Shown here: piece after piece, positions 7,823 through 16,122 of the stretch
Layout of the letters: each line of letters opens with the position of its first letter
Position numbering within the stretch: the stretch's first letter is position 1
NCBI RefSeq assembly: GCF_014647055.1
Contig: NZ_BMOL01000012.1
Span: forward strand, 1 to 35,718
From: Deinococcus aerolatus
GTDB taxonomy: Bacteria; Deinococcota; Deinococci; Deinococcales; Deinococcaceae
Length of the DNA stretch: 35,718 bases
Direction: 5' to 3'
Notes under the pieces: generated by a model
What the model was told of the DNA's origin: nothing
The model's database searches: none
What the model saw: only the letters and a program-made list of their open reading frames with translations
Translations under genes and position numbers: made by a program

Positions 7823-8794
7823 TTAGACGAGGCCGATCTTGCTGAAGTCTCCTTTCAGGCCGTCGGGGAAGAAGCCGCCCTTGACCGCCGTACCGGTCGT
7901 GTCCAGCAGCACGATGTTCGCCACCTGACGGGGCGTGCGGCTGAACGCGATACCGTTGACATCAGTGGGGACGAGGTTAGAGGCACTGGCCCGCAGGTAG
8001 CTGGGGTTGTTCGCAGGAACGATGCCCTGATCAATGTCGGTCGGACCGTCCACCGCGTCACGCAGGTTGCTGATCGCCTGAACGACCTGGGTGACCGTCA
8101 GGCCAGCAACGGCCTGCTCGTCGCGGCGCAGGTACAGGGCGTGGCGGATCGCGCCGGAGTGGTAGGCCTCCACGGCCAGGATGCCCGCCGCATTCTCCAG
8201 ATTGCCCCCTTCTTTGTCGTCCACCAGCAGGCGGGCTGCGCCCTTGTAGGCCGTGACCCCCACATCTTCGAAGATAAAAGCACCATGCAAGAAGAACAGC
8301 TCGTTGGCGTAAGGGTTGAAGTTCGCGATCTTGCCGTCCGAGGCCGCTTTGCCCGCCGCAACAAAAGAACCACTCAGATCAATGGTCGGCTGATCAACAG
8401 CGGCTTTGCCCAACACCGAGCGGATCACCTTGACATGAGCGAGTTCGTCTTCCGCGATCTCCTCAGCCAGATTCCGCACGTTTGTGGACAGACCGGGGAT
8501 GGCCACGCCGCCCTTGCCGGTGAAGCCGGCGGGCAGGATGACCTTACTGCTGTCGCCGCCTGCCGCATCCAGTGCTTCCAGGCGGCCTACAGCAGCCAGA
8601 TAGAAGGCAGCTTCCAGATACTCCAAGTTTAGAGCGAAATTGAAGATGGTGGCGTCAAGGTTGGGCTTGGTGTTGATGGGGGGCTGGTTGCTGGCGCCGT
8701 TGGCGCAACTGGCAAGAACAGCACCCGCGCCCATCATCCCGGCCATGCCTAGGAACTTACGGCGTGTGCTCAAACCCTGTGTGTCGTTGCTCAT
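7823..8794 (-). CDS. Tat-exported ferritin-like (desiccation-related) protein
   Basis: This is a 323-residue protein from the ATG at 8794, which has GGAGG eight bases upstream; the longer reading to 8857 lacks one. The N-terminus STRRKFLGMAGMMGAGAVLA is a twin-arginine signal. It ends in a lipobox-like LASCA, so the folded protein should be exported and possibly lipid-anchored. The body matches the ferritin-like domain of the plant PCC13-62 desiccation-protein type. Helices carry Glu and His at iron-ligand-like spacing: LNLEYLEAAFY, EEIAEDELAHVKVI and AVEAYHSGAIRHALYL. Homologous genes are common in Deinococcus and are linked with desiccation or oxidative stress, but metal binding is inferred only. 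The C-terminal segment (about 230-323) is family-specific. A strong hairpin follows the gene. Confidence 0.85.
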   Translation of the reverse strand: MSNDTQGLSTRRKFLGMAGMMGAGAVLASCANGASNQPPINTKPNLDATIFNFALNLEYLEAAFYLAAVGRLEALDAAGGDSSKVILPAGFTGKGGVAIPGLSTNVRNLAEEIAEDELAHVKVIRSVLGKAAVDQPTIDLSGSFVAAGKAASDGKIANFNPYANELFFLHGAFIFEDVGVTAYKGAARLLVDDKEGGNLENAAGILAVEAYHSGAIRHALYLRRDEQAVAGLTVTQVVQAISNLRDAVDGPTDIDQGIVPANNPSYLRASASNLVPTDVNGIAFSRTPRQVANIVLLDTTGTAVKGGFFPDGLKGDFSKIGLV

Positions 8795-8982
8795 GTGTGA
8801 AACCTCCAGAAATGAGAAGGAAGGAACGGAAGGCGGAATCTGCAGAACCATCCGCACGGTTCCGTCACACGGGAATACCCGAGGACCGAACTTTGCGTCG
8901 ATTCACTTTGGATCTATGCTGATTTTGCCAGATCAGATCGCCCGATTCCCCAACTTTGGCGACCATGAACTCACGATGAATA

Positions 8983-9120
8983 TTAGGACAGGCTCTCGGG
9001 CTGGGGGAGCCTCCCTATGCATCCCGCGTATCGGCCGTGCAGCAGCAGGGCCGCCGCGTCTCCGTGGGCCAGGGCCTCCAGAAGCAGCCTGTCATCGGGC
9101 ACATGCCCCTCCCTGGCCAT
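8983..9120 (-). pseudogene. possible N-terminal remnant of an ECF sigma factor
   Basis: A 45-codon minus-strand frame starts at ATG 9120 and reads VPDDRLLLEALAHGDAAALL followed by LHGRYAG. It then runs into unrelated sequence and stops at 8983. The D-x-x-L-L-x-A-L-x-x-G-D-x-A-A-L pattern followed by RYA is how region 2 of ECF sigma-70 factors begins. Everything after it is missing. The call rests on one short motif. Confidence 0.3.
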
Positions 9121-9132
9121 CAGGACCCTTAA

Positions 9133-9288
9133 CGGAAGTTCTGTGACCGTCTGACGGACCCTGCCATGGCGAACGGGGCAAAGGCGCGGTACGGCGTGCG
9201 CGTCGTGCCCATTACCGTAATCGGCGAGCAGTTCTTCTACGGCACCTTTGACCAGCAGCGGCCAAAGATCGAGGCGCTTTTGACCTGA
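9133..9288 (+). pseudogene. 3' remnant of a glutaredoxin-like gene
   Basis: The frame ending at the TGA at 9286-9288 reads RYGVRVVPITVIGEQFFYGT followed by FDQQRPKIEALL. This is the cis-proline half of a glutaredoxin/thioredoxin fold (VVPITVIG, then a conserved Gly in FYGTF). An upstream TAA at 9130-9132 leaves no room for the CxxC half, so only the last third survives. An ATG at 9166 would give 40 residues. Together with the sigma-like remnant, it marks 8795-9439 as a scrap zone between two intact genes; I see nothing else there. Confidence 0.5.
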
Positions 9289-9439
9289 ATTTTACAGGCC
9301 TATGCTGCCCGGATGGGCAGGAGAGACGCATGACGACGCATGACCACAGCGGTCACCAGGGCCATCAACACGCACCGGCGGCCGGCGTCCTTATGGGTCC
9401 ACTCCAATTCCGAAGCCTGACCCTGCTCTAAGCTGCTGC

Positions 9440-11233
9440 ATGTCCTTTCCCTCCAGCACGCCTGCGCGACTCTCACTGAACGAGCGTCTGCAAGACGTGA
9501 CCCATGCCCTCGCCGCATCGACGACCGTCCACGAGATCTTCGATATCCTGCTTACCTCAGCGTTAGAAGCGGTGGGGGCCACGACCGGAGCGGTCTTGCT
9601 GGTCAACGCCGAGGGTGATCGGCTGGAACTGGCCCAAAGCTACGGGTACAGCCCAGACGTCCCCACCATATGGAAAGACGGACCACTCGATGGCAGCATC
9701 CCCGCTGGAGAAGCGGTGCTCAAGCAGACGGCCCTGTTCTTCGAACATCAAGAAGCACTGATGTTGGCCTATCCTGACCTCGAAGAACGCGTGGGGGCCC
9801 CGCCACCAGTGGCGACGGCGGTCCTTCCCATGTTCGAGACCTGGAAGTCGCTCGGCCTGATCGTCTTGGACTTTACCGAGCCGCACCACTTCACGCAGGA
9901 GGAACGCTTCTTCCTGCGCACTCTTAGCACCCAGTGCGGCATTGCCCTGGGCCGCGCCCGCCTGATGGCCGACCTGCAGGGTCAAGTCGAGCAGCGCACC
10001 CAACAGCTCCAACAGCAGAAAGAAGAAGTCGAAAGCCGCAACCGCGCCTTGGAAGCGGTGGCCCAGTTGTCACGCGACCTGAGGCTGGAAGACGACCGTT
10101 ACGCGCTGATCGGGCGGGCACAGCAGAGTCTGTGCGACCTGCTGGCTCCGGGCGTATTCACCTACTTTGAACTGGAGGGCGAGCAGTGGTGTCTCAAAGC
10201 CCAGGTGAGCCAGTTTCAGGATCTCACCGTACAGGGGCAGATGGAAATGGGGTGGCCCCAGGCCACCCCAGCGTTGTGGCGCCCGTTCGATACCCGGCAA
10301 CCGCTGTATCAGGACGTGGATACGCTGGGTCATGCTCCGCTCTTGGAGGCTGGGGAGGATGTTCACGCTGCGGCCACTCTGCCATTGCTGGTGGATGGAG
10401 TCCCGGTAGGCTGCTTCCGGGCCGCGCTGTTCACGCAACGACTCTGGACACCTGTTGACCAGATGGTGCTCGAAACTATCCTGCATGGACTGGGCCTGGC
10501 GCTTGAGCGGGCCGAGCAAACGGCGCGTTTACGGGCGAAACACGACGCGTTGGCCGCGGCCAACGCGGAACTCGAAGCCTTCGCTTACTCCGTCTCGCAT
10601 GATCTTCGCACTCCGGTTCGGCACCTGACCAGTTTCGCTCAGCTGCTCCGTAAGACGCTGGGCGACCAGTTGGACCAGAAGTCGGCGCGATATCTGGGCG
10701 TCATGGATCAGGCGGCCAGTCGCATGACTACCCTGATCGACGCCATTCTGGAACTGTCGCGCACGTCTCAGCAACCGCTGCACTTGCGCGTGGTGGACCT
10801 GGGAGCCGTGGTGACCAGTGTCCGTGAACTGCTCGAACCCGAAGCCTTTGATCGACAGGTGACATGGACCATCAGTCCGTTACCACTGGTCATGGGCGAC
10901 CCGGCCTTGCTGCGCCAGGTGATGGAAAACTTATTCTCTAACGCCCTGAAATACACTGCGCCCCGGGAAGAGGCGCACGTGGAGGTTTGGGCTGAAGAAA
11001 GCCCACACGATTGGCGCATTCTCGTGCGGGACAATGGCGTTGGCTTCGACCCCAACTACACTCATAAGCTGTTTGGCATCTTCCAGCGGTTGCACCGCCA
11101 GGAGGAATTCGAGGGCAACGGCGTGGGATTGGCCAACGTGCGCCGCGTGATCACCCGGCACGGCGGACTGGTCACCGCCGAGGGCGTACTGGATCAAGGC
11201 GCGACCTTCTCATTCACCCTACCTAAAGTGTAG
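9440..11233 (+). CDS. GAF-GAF sensor histidine kinase
   Basis: This is a 597-residue cytoplasmic sensor kinase with no membrane segment. A first GAF domain spans about residues 20-170 (STTVHEIFDILLTSALEAVG to RFFLRTLSTQCGIALGRARL). A Gln/Glu-rich coiled coil follows at about 175-205 and a second GAF-like domain at about 207-365. The dimerisation/phosphoacceptor helix contains FAYSVSHDLRTPVRHL, with His387 as the likely phosphorylation site. The ATPase domain has the N box VMENLFSNALKY, the G1 box DNGVGFD (531-537) and the G2 box GNGVGLANV (from 559). This is the bacteriophytochrome-like kinase layout common in Deinococcus, but I see no clear chromophore Cys. No response regulator is adjacent; the IS4 element begins 38 bases after the stop. 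A partner could be the regulator at 24234. Confidence 0.88.
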   Translation: MSFPSSTPARLSLNERLQDVTHALAASTTVHEIFDILLTSALEAVGATTGAVLLVNAEGDRLELAQSYGYSPDVPTIWKDGPLDGSIPAGEAVLKQTALFFEHQEALMLAYPDLEERVGAPPPVATAVLPMFETWKSLGLIVLDFTEPHHFTQEERFFLRTLSTQCGIALGRARLMADLQGQVEQRTQQLQQQKEEVESRNRALEAVAQLSRDLRLEDDRYALIGRAQQSLCDLLAPGVFTYFELEGEQWCLKAQVSQFQDLTVQGQMEMGWPQATPALWRPFDTRQPLYQDVDTLGHAPLLEAGEDVHAAATLPLLVDGVPVGCFRAALFTQRLWTPVDQMVLETILHGLGLALERAEQTARLRAKHDALAAANAELEAFAYSVSHDLRTPVRHLTSFAQLLRKTLGDQLDQKSARYLGVMDQAASRMTTLIDAILELSRTSQQPLHLRVVDLGAVVTSVRELLEPEAFDRQVTWTISPLPLVMGDPALLRQVMENLFSNALKYTAPREEAHVEVWAEESPHDWRILVRDNGVGFDPNYTHKLFGIFQRLHRQEEFEGNGVGLANVRRVITRHGGLVTAEGVLDQGATFSFTLPKV

Positions 11234-11285
11234 ACAGGCCGCTGGAGCGAATGCCGTCACCCCTGAGCGCCTGACACAAAGTATG

Positions 11286-11315
11286 AGAAAGTGTCCCCGG
11301 TAGGGGACACTTTCT
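11286..11315. repeat. hairpin at the left end of the IS4 element
   Basis: AGAAAGTGTCCCC (11286-11298) and its exact complement (11303-11315) enclose the loop GGTA, directly before the transposase frame. A hairpin with different stem bases is kept in the copy at 34464-34493. Such structures in IS elements can hide the transposase start from read-through transcripts. Confidence 0.7.
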
Positions 11316-11319
11316 GTTT

Positions 11320-12445
11320 GTGACAACCGAAAATGCCACCGGGGACGCGTCCCGACTTTACCAATCCGTCCTCGCCCACATCCAGCATGGGTTGTGGAAC
11401 GATATACGTAACGCCCACACGTTGGCCTGGATGGTCACGGGCCTGGTGCTCTCAGGGCGCAGTTCCATCCCTGCATGGCTCTCCTACATCCATTCCCGTG
11501 CCACGTTCGCGCAAAGCAGCGAGCGCCGCGTTCGTGGGTGGCTGGAGAATCCAGCCAGCGACTGTGGCAGCATTTACGGTCCACTGATTACCCGTGCCCT
11601 GCGCGACTGGGGCAGTCAGACCCTGATCCTGGCGCTGGACACCAGCGTCCTGTTCGAGAAATTCTGCCTGATCCGCGTCTCCGTCCTCTTTCGGAGACGG
11701 GCAGTCCCACTCGTCTCACGTGTCCTCGAACATCCCAGCGCCCAGGTCAGCACCACTCACCTGCTTCCTGTTCTTGCGGAGGTCAAGGGCTTGTTGGATT
11801 TCGCGGGCATCCATCAAGTCCGCCTATTGGCGGACTGAGGCTTTTGCGATACGGATCTGCTGGCCTGGCTTCGGTTCTGCCGCTAGCACTATCGCGTCCG
11901 AATTAAATCCAACCTGATTCTCGCTGCTCCAGACGGCCAGCGGCTGTGCGAGGTGAATGATGTGCAACTGGCACCACGAGAGTCCCGCTGTCCAGAGCAG
12001 TGGCAGGTCGTGAGCGATGAACCGACAAGCGTGGAGACGTTTGCCGAATATGGCGAGCGATTTCAGATTGAGGAAGGCTTCCTGGACGAGAGAAGTGGGT
12101 TGTTCGGGTTGGAAGATTCCAAAGTGCGAGATGCGCCCAGTCTCGAACGGTTGGTGACCGTGCTGGCCGTGGCGACCGTGCTACTCGTGTCCGAAGGCAT
12201 CGAAGTGGTGCAGCGTGGGGATCGGGCGTGTCGTCGATCCCCACTGGCGACGGGCGCTGAGCTACCTCAAGATCGGTCTTCGGTCGGTTCACTACGCGCT
12301 GAGTCATGGGCAGGAAATCTTCTCTCACTTGACACTTCAGGGCGGACCTGATCCTGAGCCACTGGGTCAGCGGAAACGCTCCCATGCCCCTCCTCAAACC
12401 ACTCTTGAAGTTGGCTGGCAGCTCGTTTTCCTTCCGCCCTCATAA
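11320..12445 (+). pseudogene. IS4-family transposase with two stops and a frameshift
   Basis: The transposase opens at a GTG (11320), five bases past the hairpin. N-terminal part: [20 protein letters not shown], then [10 protein letters not shown], the first-Asp region. A TGA at 11836-11838 interrupts LLAD/GFCDTDLL (the second-Asp region, normally ADRGF), and a TAG at 11884-11886 follows in the same frame. The same frame then continues [10 protein letters not shown] and [20 protein letters not shown], the Y/E-x-x-x-E-like block with the catalytic Glu. Near 12210-12225 an extra base shifts reading to the frame with [20 protein letters not shown], which ends at 12445. The three lesions make it inactive. 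Reconstructed length is about 375 residues. Confidence 0.8.
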
Positions 12446-12455
12446 AATCTGTCAG

Positions 12456-13082
12456 GCCGCCAGCCCGCCACCCTGTGTCGTAGCGCGTGTTCTTCGGTGG
12501 AAAGACAAAGCCCAGCGCGGCGTAGCCCTTGTCTCCGATGATCTTGGGGCCACCAAACTCCGGCCAGCGGCCATTGAGCTCAAAGCCGACCGTCAAGTCA
12601 TGAAGGTTGGCGGGCCGGAGAGCGTACTGGACGATCTTTCCACCTCCGGTTACCCACGCGTGCAACTTGTAGCCGTAGAAGTTCCCCTGGGTTCCATAAC
12701 CCCACCGGACGCCCGGAAACGTACAGTGTTTCGTGCGCTTGGGACGGCAAACTGGGATGGACATCGAGTCGATGATGACCTCGGCCAAGTGTTCAGCCGT
12801 ACTCACCAGGGTTTCGAGCTGGGCCAGGAGCCGCACACTCCGTATGTAGGCCTGGGCGTACGACGGAAGACCGTGCCGGTCTTCCCGCAGCAAACTCCAC
12901 CAGATCGAAGCGTGCGGCACCTTGAAGACGAAGCGGCCAAGCAACAACGCGATCAACCCAGCGTCCGTGATGTTCTGGTGCTTGCAGGTCTTCCGGGTGC
13001 TGAAGTGCCGCCGGGTCCAGCGGTAGAAGGAGTGGATGGCTGCACGGCGGCCTAAACTGTGGTGGGGACGATATCTAACCAT
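12456..13082 (-). pseudogene. IS982-like transposase, 3' end cut off by the IS4 element
   Basis: The minus-strand frame starts at ATG 13082 (MVRYRPHHSLGRRAA) and keeps family sequence for about 209 residues. It includes KHQNITDAGLIALLLGRFVF, the first-Asp block EVIIDSMSIPVCRPKRTKHC, and GNFYGYKLHAWVTGGGKIVQ. The second-Asp block is PANLHDLTVGFELNG, then PKIIGDKGYAALGFVF. Spacing and order suggest the IS982 family, though another DDE family cannot be excluded. At 12455/12456 the sequence becomes the right end of the IS4 element, and the open frame into it to 12267 is accidental. The C-terminal end with the Glu is absent and does not reappear beyond the left end of the IS4 copy. Confidence 0.65.
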
Positions 13083-13148
13083 ATCGTCCCCCTTTTTATG
13101 CGCTCAGCACCCTCGTTTGTCCCATCAACCCCAGGCCCTAAACGGCGT

Positions 13149-13887
13149 GTGGCAAGTTGTTTTGGTAGGGTGATGCGGTGCTGAGCAGTCAGAAACTGCC
13201 GGGCTATCGATTCCCACTTTGACGTGATCGGCTACCCCGTCTGGCTGTACCATCGGTTCACGCTGAGTTATCGCTTTGTCGAAGAATTGGTGTTGGAACG
13301 CGGAATCTGCGTGATCCGCGAGTCCATCTGCACCTGGCGCATCAGCTTCAATGACCTGCTCGCGCAAGGCTTGCGCCACCAGGATGAGATGCACATGGAC
13401 GTCAGTGGCATCACTCACTGGTCATGGCGAGCAGTCGACGATCACGGAGCCGTGCTGGACGTCTTTTCGCAAAAGCACCGGGAGACTGAGGTCGTCCGAT
13501 TGTTCTTCCGGCGACTGCTGGGCGAATATGACGTGCCGGTGGTTGTCCATACCGATAGGCTCGGGAGCTCCGGTGCAGCCCTGAGAACCCTCCCTGGACT
13601 CCACAGCGTCGAGCACGTCCAGGTCATCTCAATGGCCCGCTGCAACAACTTGAACGAGCAGTACCACTGCGCGACACGACGACAGGAACGGCAGCAACGT
13701 GGATTCAGGTCACGACGACGGGCACAAGGCTTTCTCGACCTGCACGCCCGGATCACGAATCTTCATCATCCACCCCGCTGCACCACTCCCGCCCAATATC
13801 GTCGTCACCACCAGCAATAGGCGTTCTATCTCTGTTGCGCGGCCGTGCGGCAACTGTTCGGCTTCTCTGTTAGAAACAACTTGCCAC
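13149..13887 (+). mobile_element. IS6-family insertion sequence, degenerate
   Basis: Perfect 14-bp terminal inverted repeats, GTGGCAAGTTGTTT (13149-13162) and its complement (13874-13887), enclose one transposase gene. At 739 bp it is in the short size range usual for IS6. No 8-bp target repeat is visible at the flanks. A second copy of the left end, same orientation, is at 15939-16035, on the far side of the asparagine-synthase-like gene. Confidence 0.8.
13224..13820 (+). pseudogene. IS6-family transposase, degenerate
   Basis: Typical IS6 blocks are present: VIGYPVWLYHRFTLSYR, HWSWRAVDDHGAVLDVFSQK, YDVPVVVHTDRLGSSGAALR, HVQVISMARCNNLNEQYH and RSRRRAQGFLDLHARITNLH. The DDE residues can be assigned: the first Asp in QDEMHMDVSG, the second in HTDRL, Glu in NLNEQ. 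Three defects show. An extra T near 13217-13220 shifts the N-terminus out of frame (the remnant at 15939 reads FPPDVI correctly). About 10 residues are missing before DEMHMD. A TAG at 13818-13820 cuts the C-terminal tail, which continues in frame as AFYL. The frame itself opens at a GTG. Confidence 0.8.
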
Positions 13888-13986
13888 CCCCGAATGAGCA
13901 GTTTGTGGATTCAAGTGACTCAACGCTAAGCTGATCACCGTCGCCCGTCAGCCCGTCCAGCGAGGTCAAGAGCTTCAGGCACTCAT

Positions 13987-15747
13987 GTGCCAGATCGACT
14001 TGTCCTCACCTTCCCAGTCGATCAAGAAATAGTCCGACAGGTGAACACCTTGCAAACCGACTTCAGTGCCGTCCTAACGCCCCGCCTGCCTCAACCCGCC
14101 GAAGGAACGCCCACCGTTGGCCGGTGGCAGGTGACCCTTGATGCCGCGCCAGCTAGCGTTGTCCGCCAGCCCGGACTGACCGCCGTCATGAAAGGCCAGG
14201 TCTATGACCTTGACGCCCAGGGCATGCTCACGCTCTACCGCCAGCACGGCCCCAACTTTGCCCGCCGGTTCGACGGCGCGTTCGCGTTGGTGCTGTTCGA
14301 CGAGGCACAGAGCGTGGTCCTGGCCGTCACGGACCGGGTGGGCAGCCACAAGCTGTACGTGGCCCATGCTGGCGAGCGCGTGACGCTCTCGACCCGGCCT
14401 GACCATCCTGAGTTCACGGGACGGCCGTACAACCTTGCAGGCTTGGCCAGCGTGCTGGTGACCGGTAGTCCCCTGAATGGCCTCACGCTGCACGAAGGGG
14501 TGCAGACCCTATCCCGCGCCAGCTCATACCGCGTCGAGCCCGGTGGCATGGTTCAGCAGCCTTACTGGGAAGGGCAGATGGCTCAGGGCCCGGACACACG
14601 CCCGGAAGCCGAGCTCCGTGAGGAACTGGCTGAACTGCTGAAACGTTCAGTGCGCCGCCGCGTTGAGGGACTGAAGGGACCAGTCCATCTCTCGCTCAGT
14701 GGTGGCCACGACTCCCGGGGGGTGCTGAGCTTGCTGGCGGCCACAGGCCGGGACCTCCACACCTTCTCGTATACCCAGGGAAGCCAGCCGGCACGCAGTG
14801 ACACCCGCGTGGCTGACGCTCTGGCAGCCCAGTACGGGACCCGCCACGAACACATCCAGGCCTACCAGGGGGACCTGCTGGCGACGCTACGCCGCAATGC
14901 CGCGTGGGGTCACGGCGTCACCAACTTCTGTGATGAAGTGGACGCCTGGGACACCCTGGAAGGTCAGTCCATCACTGACCTGTTCACCGGCGACCAGATG
15001 TTCGAGATGCACGCCTATCCCCTCACGGACCTCTCGGAGCAGCTCATCAAGCGGCACATCGAACCCTTCAGCACCCTCGGCAGTCTGGCCAACCGTCTGA
15101 ACCCGGGAGTGTCCCCAGTTCTAGAGTCGGCCTGGACCGCTGAGGTTGAAACCATCCGGGCTTCGGCTGCCCGCTTCGCCGACCCCTTTCAGCAGGAACT
15201 GGTGCTGGTTGCCGATCAGCTTCTGCCTTACCGCTTGCTGCCCTGGCGTGAACGTTATGCAGGCCGCTTTGCCCGGATCCACTCGCCCTACCTGGACGCA
15301 GCGGTGCTGGACTTCCTTTACCGCCTCCCCCCTGACACTCTGGCAGGCAAGCGTTTGTTCGTCGACACCTTGCGTGAGCTGGACCCAGCCCTCTACACCG
15401 TTCCTCTGGCCCGGTCCCAGGGCTACGAGGCCGACTGGAACGCCGAGCTGATCAAGCACCGGGAGGCGATCAAAGAAGAGTTGATCTCTGGTCCCAGCCG
15501 TCTGGACGCCGTCATCCCCCCGGAGGCCATCCGAGGCGTGCTGGACACCCTGACGGTTACAGCGGACGGCGGACGCTCAAAGCTCAAGCAACAGGTCCGG
15601 CAAACACTGGGCACCTTCCGGCATAGTGAGATGGGGAGAAAGATCTTTGGTCTGGCGCCCCTGAAGGCCCCGCCCATCACCCCGGCCACCTGGTTACTGC
15701 GTGTGCTGACCCTGCGTGCGCTGGACGGTGACACTGGCCGGCGTTGA
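13987..15747 (+). CDS. asparagine-synthase-like protein (possible lasso-peptide cyclase type)
   Basis: This is a 586-residue protein with the two-domain plan of asparagine synthetase B. The N-terminal glutaminase-like domain (about 1-190) contains FARRFDGAFALVLFDE and DRVGSHKLYV. It lacks the N-terminal nucleophile Cys2, so it should not hydrolyse glutamine. The C-terminal synthetase domain has the ATP pyrophosphatase loop LSLSGGHDSRG (Ser238 to Ser243), then DLFTGDQMFEMHAYP and IHSPYLDAAVLDFLYRLP. Such amidotransferase-dead proteins include lasso-peptide and other natural-product cyclases, which adenylate a carboxylate to make an amide. No precursor, leader-binding protein or protease gene is visible nearby, so the substrate is unknown. 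The start is a GTG with a weak ribosome site. IS6 ends flank the gene on both sides. Confidence 0.75.
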   Translation: MPDRLVLTFPVDQEIVRQVNTLQTDFSAVLTPRLPQPAEGTPTVGRWQVTLDAAPASVVRQPGLTAVMKGQVYDLDAQGMLTLYRQHGPNFARRFDGAFALVLFDEAQSVVLAVTDRVGSHKLYVAHAGERVTLSTRPDHPEFTGRPYNLAGLASVLVTGSPLNGLTLHEGVQTLSRASSYRVEPGGMVQQPYWEGQMAQGPDTRPEAELREELAELLKRSVRRRVEGLKGPVHLSLSGGHDSRGVLSLLAATGRDLHTFSYTQGSQPARSDTRVADALAAQYGTRHEHIQAYQGDLLATLRRNAAWGHGVTNFCDEVDAWDTLEGQSITDLFTGDQMFEMHAYPLTDLSEQLIKRHIEPFSTLGSLANRLNPGVSPVLESAWTAEVETIRASAARFADPFQQELVLVADQLLPYRLLPWRERYAGRFARIHSPYLDAAVLDFLYRLPPDTLAGKRLFVDTLRELDPALYTVPLARSQGYEADWNAELIKHREAIKEELISGPSRLDAVIPPEAIRGVLDTLTVTADGGRSKLKQQVRQTLGTFRHSEMGRKIFGLAPLKAPPITPATWLLRVLTLRALDGDTGRR

Positions 15748-15938
15748 GAGTGCAGGTGGGTTCATCAGTCGCAGCTCAGCGCAGTGAGGTGGGCGCGTTG
15801 AAGGTAAGAGCCGTAGAGATAGGTAGGCGGCATAACTGTCGAGGGCACGAATCAGTCTCACCTCTGGCGAGGGGACGGGCAGGGGCTTCAGACAATCCAT
15901 GAACGGTCCTCTCATTCAGATCGGTGTCAGCGAGGGTT

Positions 15939-16035
15939 ATGGCAAGTTGTTTTGGTAGGGTGACGCGGTGCGGAGCGGTCAGAAACTGCCGGGCTATCGA
16001 TTCCCACCTGACGTGATCGACTACGCCGTCTCGCT
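15939..16035 (+). mobile_element. left-end remnant of a second IS6 copy
   Basis: The first ~97 bases match the left end at 13149 with few changes: GGCAAGTTGTTTTGGTAGGG and on through the start of the transposase (GYRFPPDVI in frame). The similarity then stops near 16035 where the CheB gene region begins. Orientation is the same as the first copy. The 190 bases between the asparagine-synthase-like stop and this remnant show no gene. Confidence 0.75.
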
Positions 16036-16122
16036 AAACCCGCCCCCACTCCAGGAGATCCGACCATCGCCGAAGATTCCACCGCCCACTCCCAGGCCCC
16101 TCTGAATCCGCCCCTGCAGGCG

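Larger units (their letters stand above)
11271..12455 (+). mobile_element. IS4-family insertion sequence, inactive copy
   Basis: The ends are imperfect inverted repeats: CTGACACAAAGTATGAG (11271-11287) and, on the other strand, CTGACAGATTTTATGAG (12455-12439), 13 of 17 matching. Just inside the left end is a perfect 13-bp hairpin. The right end abuts the broken 3' part of an IS982-like transposase gene. I could not find a target duplication, which suggests a rearrangement at one side. A second left end of the same type is at 34449. Confidence 0.7.

Noticed and set aside
7532..8632. 366-codon plus-strand open frame
   Set aside because: It mirrors the ferritin-like gene, which has a signal peptide, ribosome site and family motifs, whereas this frame has none.
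13985..14010. Out-of-frame ATG-TGC at 13985 as a start giving Met-Cys, as in true asparagine synthetases
   Set aside because: It is in a different frame from the synthase domain and the peptide after it does not match the family; restoring it would need a frameshift with no other support.
15694..15915. 73-codon minus-strand frame beside the asparagine-synthase-like gene, considered as a lasso precursor or B protein remnant
   Set aside because: It overlaps the end of the coding gene, has no leader-core pattern or ribosome site, and matches no motif I can name.
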